Shown: positions 39,218 to 48,184, numbered from the stretch's first letter. The stretch: 48,316 bases of DNA from Dehalococcoidia bacterium (GCA_015661155.1 JACVQK010000020.1:1-48316), one strand, 5' to 3'. A program made the numbers and translations. The notes: generated by a model from the letters alone, not told the origin.

Positions 39218-40467
39218 GGGCGCTCCTTTCTCGGGTCTTGGGGGTTTATCCAGAATCCCAGATCACGCTGGGGTTCCCTCAGATGCTCCAGCATCTCTCC
39301 GATGGCCGTGAGCAGGTGGTCCAGGCCCCATCCCTTGGCCGCGGATATGAGGACAGGGTATCCCTCTCCCCATCCTGATTTCAGCTCCTCGCCGTACCCC
39401 TCTTCCTGGTGGTCACCCGGCAGGAGGTCTATCTTGTTCAGGGCTAGAACACGGGGCTTGTCCTCCAGGTGGAGCTCGGCCAGCAACCTGTTCACGACCT
39501 GGACCTGCCCCTCAGCGTTTTGATGAGTTATGTCAATTACATGAAGGATTCCGTCGGCCTCCGCCAGCTCCTCCAGGGTCGCCCTGAAGGCGGCCACCAC
39601 GGTTGGGGGCAGCTTCTGGATGAATCCCACGGTATCGGTGAGAAGAAAGGAGCCCTTCTCTGGAAGTTCCACCTTCCTGGTGACGGGGTCCAGGGTGGAG
39701 AACAGCTTGTCCTCTGCCACCACATCCGCATCGCTGAGGGCGTTGAGAAGGGTGCTCTTTCCGGCGTTGGTGTATCCCACCAGGGCCACGATGGGTGTCC
39801 CCAGGCGCTTGCGGCGTTCACGGTAGAGGGCGCGATGCTGGCGCACCTCCTCTAGCTCTCGCTTGAGCCTCTGAATCTTGTTTCGGATGATGCGGCGGTC
39901 CGTTTCAAGCTGGGTCTCGCCAGGGCCCCGGGTGCCTATACCACCTCCCAGGCGCTCCAGATGGGCCCACTGGCCCACCAGCCGGGGCAGAAGGTACTCG
40001 TGCTGGGCCAGCTCCACCTGCAACCGCCCTTCGTGGGTCTGGGCTCGCCGGGCGAAGACGTCCAGGATGAGGGCGGTGCGGTCAATGACCTTTACCTTCA
40101 GGGTCTCCTCCAGGTTTCGCTGCTGCTTGGGGCTCAGCTCGTCATCGAATATGACCACATCAGCTTGCAGGTCGTCCCGCATGACCAGGACCTCTTCCAG
40201 CTTTCCCTTTCCCATGTAGGAGTTGGTGGGCCTCTCCAGTCGCTGGGTGAGGGTGCCAACCACCTGGGCACCTGCCGTGCGGGCCAGTTGCCCCAGCTCC
40301 TCCAGGGAGTCCTCCAGGGACCACAGACGGGGCTTGCCCCTGGTCTCCACTCCCACCAGGATAGCCCTTTCAGGGCGGGCTTTCGTGGATGCTGTGGTCT
40401 TGGGCGTAGCGGGGTACCTCCTTGGACTACCAGTCTTAGCAGGGTGCTGAAAAATCCTGTCGACCAT
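39214..40467 (-). CDS. hflX: ribosome-associated GTPase HflX
   Basis: [48 protein letters not shown]; start apparently inside the repeat ([13 protein letters not shown]...). Confidence 0.9.
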   Translation of the reverse strand: MVDRIFQHPAKTGSPRRYPATPKTTASTKARPERAILVGVETRGKPRLWSLEDSLEELGQLARTAGAQVVGTLTQRLERPTNSYMGKGKLEEVLVMRDDLQADVVIFDDELSPKQQRNLEETLKVKVIDRTALILDVFARRAQTHEGRLQVELAQHEYLLPRLVGQWAHLERLGGGIGTRGPGETQLETDRRIIRNKIQRLKRELEEVRQHRALYRERRKRLGTPIVALVGYTNAGKSTLLNALSDADVVAEDKLFSTLDPVTRKVELPEKGSFLLTDTVGFIQKLPPTVVAAFRATLEELAEADGILHVIDITHQNAEGQVQVVNRLLAELHLEDKPRVLALNKIDLLPGDHQEEGYGEELKSGWGEGYPVLISAAKGWGLDHLLTAIGEMLEHLREPQRDLGFWINPQDPRKERP

Positions 40468-40584
40468 CCCCCTAGCCCCCTTCCTGGCCAGGAAGGGGGC
40501 TGAAATTATATCTGGGGGCCACCCCCAGACCCCCGTCAAAGGGGCTTCGCCCCTCTGCACTCCCCATTTTCCAGCAGCCTGTTA
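40437..40584. repeat. MITE-like dispersed element, short form (148 bp), overlaps hflX start and dapL stop
   Basis: Left TAGCAGGGTGCTGAAAAATCC; right (rc) TAACAGGCTGCTGGAAAATGGGG. Confidence 0.9.
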
Positions 40585-41754
40585 GGTTGGATCGGGGATG
40601 TGCCAGGATGCCAGGCGTGCCAGTCCCCTCTCCATCTGGTCGTCGGCGATGGTGAGGGACAGGCGGATGTACCCCTCGCCGTGCCTGCCGTAGCCGGCTC
40701 CGGGAGTGACCACGATACTCTTCTCCTCCAGCAGCAGCGTGGCGAACTCTCCCGACTTCCACCCCTGGGGCAGCTTGGCCCAGACATAGAGGCTGGCCCT
40801 GGGAACAGCCACCTCCAGCCCTATCCCTCGCAGGGTCGCCACCACCCTGTCCCTGCGCCGCTGGTAGATTCGGTTGTGCTCCTCAATGCACTCCTGGGGG
40901 CCTCGAAGGGCCTCTATGGCGGCGTACTGGATGGCCTGGGGTATGCCAGAGTCCAGGTTGGACTTGACCCTCATGAGGGCGTTGACCATCTGGGCGTTGC
41001 CTACCGCCATGCCGATGCGCCATCCCGTCATGTTGTAGCTCTTGGAGAGGGAGTGGAACTCCATTCCCACCTCTTTGGCCCCGGGCGTCTGGAGGAAGCT
41101 CCCTGGCCTGTATCCGTCGTAGGCCACCTCGGTGTACGGGGCATCGTGGAGCACTGGGACGCCGTACCGCCGGGCGAACTCCACCACCTTCTGGAAGAAT
41201 CCCTCGTCGGCCACTGCCCCTGTGGGGTTGTTGGGGTAGTTGAGCCACAGGGCCCTGGCCCTTCGCGCCACCTCCGGTGGGATGGCATCCAGGTCCGGGA
41301 GCCATCCGTTCTCCTCCAGGAGGGGCATCCAGTGGCACTGGCCCCCGGCGAAGAGGGTTCCTACGGAGTAGACGGGATAGCCGGGGTCTGGGACCAGGGC
41401 AATATCCCCGGGGTCGATGAAGCAGAGGGCGGCGTGGCCGATGCCCTCCTTGGCCCCTATGAGGGGCAGCACCTCCCTGTCCGGGTCCAGGGTCACCCCA
41501 AAGCGGCCCTCATACCAGTCGGCGATAGCCCGTCGCAGCTCCGGGAGGCCCTCGGTCTCCGGGTAGCGGTGATTAGGAGGGTCATTGCTTGCCTGGTGCA
41601 GGCGCTCCAGGATGTGGGAGGGGGTGGGGATGTCGGGGTCGCCGATGGCGAAGGTGACCACATCGGCACCCTCGGCCCGTTTACGGGCTATCTTGCGGCT
41701 GATCTCCACGAACAGGTAAGGCGGGAGCTGCTCTATGCGATTAGCGAATTTCAT
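40582..41754 (-). CDS. dapL: LL-diaminopimelate aminotransferase
   Basis: Aminotransferase I/II fold; FAIGDPDIPTPSHI, LNYPNNPTGAV, SLSKSYNMTGWRIG; near dapF. Confidence 0.8.
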   Translation of the reverse strand: MKFANRIEQLPPYLFVEISRKIARKRAEGADVVTFAIGDPDIPTPSHILERLHQASNDPPNHRYPETEGLPELRRAIADWYEGRFGVTLDPDREVLPLIGAKEGIGHAALCFIDPGDIALVPDPGYPVYSVGTLFAGGQCHWMPLLEENGWLPDLDAIPPEVARRARALWLNYPNNPTGAVADEGFFQKVVEFARRYGVPVLHDAPYTEVAYDGYRPGSFLQTPGAKEVGMEFHSLSKSYNMTGWRIGMAVGNAQMVNALMRVKSNLDSGIPQAIQYAAIEALRGPQECIEEHNRIYQRRRDRVVATLRGIGLEVAVPRASLYVWAKLPQGWKSGEFATLLLEEKSIVVTPGAGYGRHGEGYIRLSLTIADDQMERGLARLASWHIPDPT

Positions 41755-42080
41755 CGTCTGTGCTGCTCCTTACCGTGAATCTTCGGTGTCATGAAAATCT
41801 CCCGCATGACCTCCACCACCCTCTCCCGGATCTGCCCTTCCCAGAACATCGCCATCAACGGTAAGTTCGCCTCCAACTTCACGTCCTTTTCCCCCACGAC
41901 CAGCCAGCCTGAAACGACAGCTCCCCTTGCCCTGAAGGAGAAGGTCAACCGGTTCTCCTTCCACTCCTGCCGGACATCAGTTACCTCCGAACCAAAGCGG
42001 GCTATCAGCGTGGAGCTGTGGGTCTTCAACTCCTCCTGGGCTAGGGCACTGGTGGTCCCGTGGGGAAAGACAACCTTCAT
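41751..42080 (-). CDS. PHA granule-region type (PHA_gran_rgn-like) small protein
   Basis: FSFRARGAVVSGWLVVGEKDVKLEANLPLMAMFWEGQIRERV. Confidence 0.55.
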   Translation of the reverse strand: MKVVFPHGTTSALAQEELKTHSSTLIARFGSEVTDVRQEWKENRLTFSFRARGAVVSGWLVVGEKDVKLEANLPLMAMFWEGQIRERVVEVMREIFMTPKIHGKEQHRR

Positions 42081-42104
42081 GAACTCCTCACCGTCATATC
42101 CCTT

Positions 42105-42953
42105 TCACCCATTCCACTCGCCCTCGAAGACCTCCTCCGCGGGGCCTTCCAGGTACACCTGCCCCCGGCCGTCCCAGGCGACGGTGAGGACGCCCCCAGG
42201 CAGAGTTATGTCAACTTCGTCGTCGGTGTAGTCGTGCAGCCGGGAGGCCACGGCGATGGCGCAAGACCCCGTGCCGCAGGCCAACGTCTCCCCCACCCCC
42301 CGCTCCCATACCCGCGCCGAGAGATGGCCCGGGTCTCCCACATTGACGATGGAGAAATTGACCTGATTGGGAAACAGAAGGTGGTGCTCCACCAGAGGCC
42401 CGATCAAGGGCAGGGGGAACTCCCCCACCGGCGCGTCCAGGAAGGCCACGGCATGGGGGTTGCCCATCCCAACGAAGGTCAGCCTCAGCTCCACGCCCTC
42501 GACCGTCAGGGGGTAGTCCAGCGCCGGCTCGTCGGAAGCGCCCCCTGGAAGGGCCACGGGAACCCTGTCAGGACGCAGCTCCGGCTTACCCATAGCCACC
42601 CGGGCCCGGATGACCCTGCCGTCGTGCCAAATGGGAACCAGGGCACGCACTCCCGCCAGGGTCTCCACCTCAAGGGGGCTCTCGCCGCGTCTTACGATTC
42701 CCCGCTCCAGGACGTACTTGGCCAGGCAGCGAATGCCGTTGCCGCACATCTCCGCCTCGGAGCCGTCGGGGTTGAACATGCGCATTCGCGTATGGGCCGA
42801 GCTGGAGGGTAGCACCAGGAGGATGCCGTCGGCTCCCACTCCCAGGCGGCGGTGGCACATGGCCCTGGCCAGGGAAGGCCAGTCGGCGTCGAGGTCCCGA
42901 GCGTCTATGAGGGCGTAATCGTTGCCCGCACCGTGCATCTTGGTGAACTTCAC
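42105..42953 (-). CDS. dapF: diaminopimelate epimerase
   Basis: VKFTKMHGAGNDYALIDARD (GTG start, SD GGAGGAG), EMCGNGIRC, ERGVGETLACGTGSCA. Confidence 0.93.
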   Translation of the reverse strand: MKFTKMHGAGNDYALIDARDLDADWPSLARAMCHRRLGVGADGILLVLPSSSAHTRMRMFNPDGSEAEMCGNGIRCLAKYVLERGIVRRGESPLEVETLAGVRALVPIWHDGRVIRARVAMGKPELRPDRVPVALPGGASDEPALDYPLTVEGVELRLTFVGMGNPHAVAFLDAPVGEFPLPLIGPLVEHHLLFPNQVNFSIVNVGDPGHLSARVWERGVGETLACGTGSCAIAVASRLHDYTDDEVDITLPGGVLTVAWDGRGQVYLEGPAEEVFEGEWNG

Positions 42954-42965
42954 CGAGTCTCCTCC

Positions 42966-43113
42966 TAACAGGGTGTTAAAAACTCCTTCGACCATCCCCC
43001 TGGCCCCCTTCCTGGCCAGGAAGGGGGGAGAATTTGAATCTGGGGGACACCCCCAGACCCCCGCCAGAAGGGGCTTTGCCCCCTCTGGACTCCCCTTTTC
43101 CCGCATCCAGCTA
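42966..43113. repeat. MITE-like dispersed element, short form (148 bp)
   Basis: Left TAACAGGGTGTTAAAAACTCC; right (rc) TAGCTGGATGCGGGAAAAGGGG. Confidence 0.85.
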
Positions 43114-43143
43114 GATTTTACCATAGTCCGCTCTGGCCCGCTC

Positions 43144-43240
43144 ACTGGGCTTAGCCCAGACCCACACCTCACTAACCGTAAAACATGGTCAGACTAAGGC
43201 AGTCCCGACGTGTCGGGATTGAGTGTGGGTGCAGAGCTCT
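43144..43240. repeat. solo module-2 copy
   Basis: ACTGGGCTTAGCCCAGACCCACACCTCACTAACCGTAAAACATGGTCAGAC...GAGTGTGGGTGCAG. Confidence 0.75.
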
Positions 43241-43333
43241 CCCTGCCTAGAGGTGTTCCATCTCCCTGGGCGGTGTGCTAGGATGTTCTCTGGAGGGCCG
43301 AAGGCAAAGAAGGAGCACCCGCAGGAGAAATCA

Positions 43334-44599
43334 TTGAAGGTCATGGTGGTAGGCAACGGAGCCCGGGAGCACGCCCTCGCCTGGAAGATAAGGCAGAGCC
43401 GCGATGTGAGCGATCTGTACGTGGCCCCTGGGAACGCCGGAACCTCGGCCATGGCCACCAACCTCCCTGTATCCGCCACGGACCTGGAGGGCTTGGCCCA
43501 GGCAGCTCTCCATCATGGGGTAGACTTCACCGTTGTGGGGCCTGAGACGCCCCTGGCCGCGGGCATCGTGGACTGCTTTCAGGAGAGAGGGCTGGCCATC
43601 TTTGGCCCCACCAGGAAGGCAGCCCGCATCGAGGGCAGCAAGGTCTTTGCCAAGGAGCTGATGGTGCGGCACGGCATCCCCACAGGACGTGCCGAGGTGT
43701 TCGACTCCTATGACAAGGCTTGTAGTTATGTCAAGGCGCAACCCCTTCCCATAGTGGTGAAGGCGGACGGTCTGGCCGCGGGGAAAGGGGTGACGGTAGC
43801 GAAGAGCGTGGAGCAGGCTGTGAGGGCGCTAAAGGAGTGCATGGTGGAGCGGGTGTTTGGCCCCGCGGGAGATCGGGTGCTGGTGGAGGAGTGCCTCGTC
43901 GGGAGAGAGGTGAGCGTGTTCGTCTTCACCGACGGGGAGAGCATGTCGCCCATGGTAGCGGCCTGCGACTACAAGCGTGCCCATGACGGCGATGAGGGGC
44001 CAAACACGGGAGGCATGGGCAGCTACAGCCCGCCGGAGTTCTGGAGCGCAGCTCTGGAACGGGAGATTCAGGAGAGGATCATGAGGCCAACGGTGCGCGC
44101 CCTCGCCCAGCAGGGATGCCCTTTCAAGGGCATCCTCTACGGCGGCATCATGTTGACGGAGAATGGCCCCCAGGTGGTGGAGTTCAACTGCCGTCTGGGA
44201 GACCCGGAGACCCAGGTCATCCTGCCGCGCCTCTCCTCGGACCTGGTGGAGATACTCCTGGCCGTGACTGAGGGCAGGCTTAACAAAACGCCAATAGAGT
44301 GGAGCGCAGAGGCCTGCGTGGGCGTTGTGATGGCCTCTGGGGGCTATCCCGGCAGCTATGAGACCGGTTTCCCGATAGCTGGACTCCCACAGGCAGAGAG
44401 GCGCGGGCTTGTGTTTCACGGCGGCACAAGGGTCGCGAGGGAAGGAGCGCCTGGGGTGCTATCCGATGGTGGCCGGGTGCTGACGGTGGTGGGAAAGGGG
44501 CAAAGTCTGCGGCAAGCCAGGGCCCAGGCGTACGAAGGGGTTGCTCAAGTCCACTTTGAGGGCGGCTTCTACCGCAAGGACATCGCCGCCGGTATCTAA
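43334..44599 (+). CDS. purD: phosphoribosylamine-glycine ligase
   Basis: VMVVGNGAREHALAWK, VGPETPLAAGIVD, EFNCRLGDPETQV. Confidence 0.95.
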   Translation: MKVMVVGNGAREHALAWKIRQSRDVSDLYVAPGNAGTSAMATNLPVSATDLEGLAQAALHHGVDFTVVGPETPLAAGIVDCFQERGLAIFGPTRKAARIEGSKVFAKELMVRHGIPTGRAEVFDSYDKACSYVKAQPLPIVVKADGLAAGKGVTVAKSVEQAVRALKECMVERVFGPAGDRVLVEECLVGREVSVFVFTDGESMSPMVAACDYKRAHDGDEGPNTGGMGSYSPPEFWSAALEREIQERIMRPTVRALAQQGCPFKGILYGGIMLTENGPQVVEFNCRLGDPETQVILPRLSSDLVEILLAVTEGRLNKTPIEWSAEACVGVVMASGGYPGSYETGFPIAGLPQAERRGLVFHGGTRVAREGAPGVLSDGGRVLTVVGKGQSLRQARAQAYEGVAQVHFEGGFYRKDIAAGI

Positions 44600-44640
44600 A
44601 CCCGCTAATGTCTCGTCATGCAAAGAGAACAACACATGAG

Positions 44641-44784
44641 GGTGCAGGGGGCGAAGCCCCCGCCGGGGGTCTGGGGGTGTCCCCCACTGGGCCATGGCCC
44701 AGACCCACACCTTACGAACCGTAGAATATGGTCAGACCAGGGCAGCGACAGTTAAGTGTGGGTGCAGGGCGTGCCCTGCACCCA
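44641..44784. repeat. dispersed element copy (core plus module 2, no clear left terminus)
   Basis: GGGGGTCTGGGGGTGTCCCCC; GAACCGTAGAATATGGTCAGACCAGGGCAGCGACAGTT; GGGTGCAGGGCGTGCCCTGCACCC. Confidence 0.8.
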
Positions 44785-44801
44785 CTCCTGCAGGAGGCAC
44801 C

Positions 44802-45659
44802 ATGAGGCTGGGAGCCCACGTTTCCACCGCCGGGGGCCTGGATAAAGCCATCGACAGAGCTCAAGGGATAGGCGCTGAGACCATCCAGGTCTTCGTATCC
44901 TCTCCCCAGGGATGGGCCTTCAAACCCATACCGTCAGGAGTAGCAGCGGCCTTTCGAGAGAAGGCCGCTGCCGCGGACATAGGCCTCACCTTCCTTCACG
45001 GCATATACCTGATTAACCTGGGCAGCCCCAACCAGGAGGGCCTGGACAAGTCCGTTCAGGCCCTCATCAGTTCCATGCAGGCGGCGGGGGAGATCGGGGC
45101 TGCCGGAGTCATCTTCCACGCCGGTAGCCACCGGGGAGCCGGTTTCCAGGGCGTCTTCGACCAGGTGGTGAGGGCCATGGAGCAGGTGCTAGAGACATCT
45201 CCGGAGGGCGTCTGGCTCATCATCGAGAACAGCGCCGGCATGGGGCAGCACATCGGCTCCAGCTTCCAGGAGATAGGCCAGATGACCAAGGCCCTGGCCT
45301 CTCCCCGGGTGAAGGTGTGCCTGGACACCCAGCACTCTTTCGCCGCGGGGTATAACGTGGTCGAGGAGGATGGCTTAAATCGGGCCCTGGAGGAGTTTGA
45401 TAGGGAGATAGGGCTACTCAACCTGGTGGCCGTCCACGCCAACGACAGCAAGGTGCCCTTCGCCTCCGGGGTGGACCGCCACGAGAATATCGGCCAGGGC
45501 CACATGGGCCTAGAGGGATTTCGCTGTATCATGAGGCATTCCGCCTTCAGGGATGTCCCCTTCCTGCTGGAGGTGCCGGGGGTCGAGGGCAAAGGGCCGG
45601 ATAAGGCCAACCTGGACATCCTCAAGGGACTGCGTGAAGAGGTGGGTGCAGAGAGCTAG
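44802..45659 (+). CDS. nfo: endonuclease IV
   Basis: MRLGAHVSTAGGLDKAIDRA, HGIYLINLGSP, CLDTQHSFAAGY, HANDSKVPFASGVDRHENIGQGHMG. Confidence 0.93.
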   Translation: MRLGAHVSTAGGLDKAIDRAQGIGAETIQVFVSSPQGWAFKPIPSGVAAAFREKAAAADIGLTFLHGIYLINLGSPNQEGLDKSVQALISSMQAAGEIGAAGVIFHAGSHRGAGFQGVFDQVVRAMEQVLETSPEGVWLIIENSAGMGQHIGSSFQEIGQMTKALASPRVKVCLDTQHSFAAGYNVVEEDGLNRALEEFDREIGLLNLVAVHANDSKVPFASGVDRHENIGQGHMGLEGFRCIMRHSAFRDVPFLLEVPGVEGKGPDKANLDILKGLREEVGAES

Positions 45660-45823
45660 CAGTCTGTTGGAAAAGGGGAGTGCAGAGGGGCGCAGCCCTT
45701 TGACGGGGGTCTGGGGGTGTCCCCCAGACTGGGCTTAGCCCAGACCCACATCCCACAGACCCTGAGTTCGGCTTGCCTATGAATGCCTCTGAGGAGTGTG
45801 GGTGCAGGGCTCGCCCTGCTGGA
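45657..45823. repeat. MITE-like dispersed element, long form lacking a clear right terminus
   Basis: Left TAGCAGTCTGTTGGAAAAGGGGAG; core and module 2 present. Confidence 0.8.
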
Positions 45824-45832
45824 GGAAAAGCC

Positions 45833-46198
45833 TTGAGGCGCGAGGAGTTCGAGGAGCTGGTGTTGGACGCCATCCAGGAGCTACCCCAGGAGATACTGGC
45901 GCGTCTGGACAACGTGGCCGTGGTGGTCCAGCGATGGCCCAGCCGGGACCAGATGATGGAGGCAGGGATCGAGCACGAAGACGAGCTCTTCGGGCTGTAC
46001 GAGGGCATCCCCCTGACCGAGAGGGAGAGCTACAACCTGGTCCTGCCGGACAAGATCACCGTCTTCCAGGGGCCCGTGGAGGCGGCATGCCGCTCCCGGG
46101 AGGCGATGGCCCTGGAGGTCAAGGTCACTGTGGCCCACGAGATAGCCCACCACTTCGGCATCGACGACCGGCGACTGGAGGAGCTGGGACTGGGGTAG
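45833..46198 (+). CDS. zincin-like metallopeptidase (Zincin_1 type)
   Basis: VAHEIAHHFGIDDRRLEELG; TTG start after GGAGG. Confidence 0.8.
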   Translation: MRREEFEELVLDAIQELPQEILARLDNVAVVVQRWPSRDQMMEAGIEHEDELFGLYEGIPLTERESYNLVLPDKITVFQGPVEAACRSREAMALEVKVTVAHEIAHHFGIDDRRLEELGLG

Positions 46199-46212
46199 GG
46201 GGCGAGATGGCG

Positions 46213-46479
46213 CTAGCTCCGGGGAATCACCTCTTCAACCTCGTACCGGTAGCTCTCTATCACCGGGTTGGCCAGCAGCTTGCGGCACATCTCCTCCACC
46301 GCCGCCTCAGCCAGGGTACGCTCCGGGCTGCTCAGCTTTATCTCCAGGTACTTGCCCGCCCTCACCTCGGTGGCCAGGTCAAAGCCCAGGGTCTTCAACC
46401 CCCCCAGGATGGTCTTGCCCTGGGGATCGTTGACCGTGGGCTTGAGAGTGACGTAGACCCTGGCGAGAAACACGGCCAT
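46213..46479 (-). CDS. purS: phosphoribosylformylglycinamidine synthase subunit PurS
   Basis: ARVYVTLKPTVNDPQGKTILGGLKTLGF. Confidence 0.9.
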   Translation of the reverse strand: MAVFLARVYVTLKPTVNDPQGKTILGGLKTLGFDLATEVRAGKYLEIKLSSPERTLAEAAVEEMCRKLLANPVIESYRYEVEEVIPRS

Positions 46480-46484
46480 CTCCC

Positions 46485-47034
46485 TTACTTGAAGCTCTCC
46501 GGCCCCCGGCCGATGTGCTCCTGGATGAACTTCTCGACCCTCACCTTGTCGAACTCTTCAAAGGTGTCTATCCAGCCCCAGGCGGTCAGGGCGATGGTGG
46601 AGTCCATGTTGGGGTATGGGGCCAGAGCCACTCCCTCCGGATAGGAGATCACCACCTGCTCCAACTGCTGCACCAGATCAGGGCAGACCTCGGGGCAGCT
46701 GTACTGCACCATGATACCGCCACGCTCCAGATAGGAGACCTGCACCTCGTCCTCCAAAGGCTCCTCCTGGACTCCCCAGGAGATGTCCTCAAGAGGGATG
46801 TCGTAGCGCCAACCGGAGGTGGGGGGGGTAGTGTTATAGAGCAGGTGGTCCTGGCCCACCTCGATTTGCTCGTTCCCCTGGACAAGTACCTGGAGCCCGG
46901 CCCCCGAAGAGGAGGGCGTGGTTCAGGGCGTACCTGACGATTCGGCGGCGAATTTGCTTCTTGCCACGCCGCGCCTCACGGGCCTGGGCCCGCAGATGAG
47001 CCTTCTGCCTGCGCTCTCGCTCCCTGGCTGCCAT
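46485..47034 (-). pseudogene. DUF3105 protein, apparently frameshifted or with internal deletion
   Basis: C-part QIEVGQDHLLYNTTPPTSGWRYDIP (46485..46859 frame); N-part MAARERERRQKAHLRAQAREARRGKKQIRRRIVRYAL in a different frame, start overlaps purC stop; expected N-terminal TM missing. Confidence 0.6.
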
Positions 47035-47957
47035 TAGCCTCCTGCCTTTCCGAGGACAACCCATCTCTTGCCGGTAATGCGCTCATAAGCCTCTATATAC
47101 CTGGTACGGGTCTTGTCCACCACCTCTGACGGCAGCTCCGGCGCGGGAGGCTCCCTGTCCCATCCGCTGGCGATGAGCCAGTCCCGCACGTACTGCTTGT
47201 CGAAGTTGGGTTGAGACCTGCCCGGCTCATAGAGCGACGCATCCCAGAAGCGGCTGGAGTCCGGTGTGAGAAGCTCGTCAATAAGGATCAGCTCTGTTCC
47301 CATAAGTCCAAACTCCACCTTGGTGTCGGCGATGATTATGCCCCTGGACAGGGCATGGTCGCGGGCGTACTGATACACTCGGATGCTTACGTCTTCAAGC
47401 CTCTGCGCCATCTCTTCGCCCACCATGTCCCTCACGTCACGGGGGCTCATGGGCAGGTCGTGGCCGGTCTCCGCTTTGGTGGTTGGGGTGAAGATAGGCT
47501 GAGGGAAGGGGTCGCCCTCCCTCAGACGCGCGGGCATAGCCCTGTCTCCCACCGTGCCGCTGGCCTGATACTCCGCCCATGCAGAGCCTGCCATGTACCC
47601 CCGAACCACGCACTCCATGTCGATGCGCTCCGCTTTCTTCACCACCATGGCCCTGGCGGCGATGTCCGGGGAGAGGGATGCCGGCAGCAGCTCTCGTAGC
47701 TTCCCCAGACCCTTCGCATCGTCTCCCAGGGCCACCAGGTGATTGGGGACAATATGCCTCGTCTTATTAAACCAGTAGGCCGAGAGGCGGGAGAGCACCA
47801 GCCCTTTCTGGGGGATGGCCGTGGGCAGCACCACGTCGAAGGCGGAGATGCGATCCGTGGCAATCATGAGCAGGAGGCCCTGGCCCAGGTCGTAGGTGTC
47901 CCGCACCTTGCCCCGGTGGAGGAGGTTGGGGAGATGGGTTTCAGCAACAATTGTCAT
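47034..47957 (-). CDS. purC: SAICAR synthetase
   Basis: RGKVRDTYDLG, MIATDRISAFDVVLP, ECVVRGYMAGSAW, IIADTKVEFGL. Confidence 0.95.
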   Translation of the reverse strand: MTIVAETHLPNLLHRGKVRDTYDLGQGLLLMIATDRISAFDVVLPTAIPQKGLVLSRLSAYWFNKTRHIVPNHLVALGDDAKGLGKLRELLPASLSPDIAARAMVVKKAERIDMECVVRGYMAGSAWAEYQASGTVGDRAMPARLREGDPFPQPIFTPTTKAETGHDLPMSPRDVRDMVGEEMAQRLEDVSIRVYQYARDHALSRGIIIADTKVEFGLMGTELILIDELLTPDSSRFWDASLYEPGRSQPNFDKQYVRDWLIASGWDREPPAPELPSEVVDKTRTRYIEAYERITGKRWVVLGKAGG

Positions 47958-48184
47958 GACAACATCTCAGATGAATCTTGCTTAATGAGACTGACTTTCT
48001 GCATTACGACAATCCTCTCATGTTTCGTTGTCTTTGTTCTACGTCTCGACCTGCGTATGTCTGGGATTTCATCGGAGTATATAGACTTCGTTATGAATTG
48101 GCCATCACTTACCTCGCGGGCCAGTTCGGAGATGATGCTGGCTGTATTCCTTTTAACACCGTTGCGCTCGACATCACCCCTCAC
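47954..48184 (-). CDS. hypothetical protein coupled to purC
   Basis: Stop overlaps purC start (ATGA); 5' end may be lost at a junction. Confidence 0.45.
   Translation of the reverse strand: MRGDVERNGVKRNTASIISELAREVSDGQFITKSIYSDEIPDIRRSRRRTKTTKHERIVVMQKVSLIKQDSSEMLS

Noticed and set aside
40600-41778. 392-aa plus-strand ORF opposite dapL
   Set aside because: Antisense shadow of a clear aminotransferase gene.
42953-43172. N-terminal extension of dapF (MRCGSGLSPV...GVWGCPPDS...)
   Set aside because: Derived from the dispersed element; the SD and conserved start VKFTKMHGAGNDY place the start at 42953. Similar GVWGCPPD peptides in other ORFs are repeat translations.
28450-45823. CRISPR array
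   Set aside because: Repeats are dispersed between genes, not regularly spaced with spacers; no cas genes.
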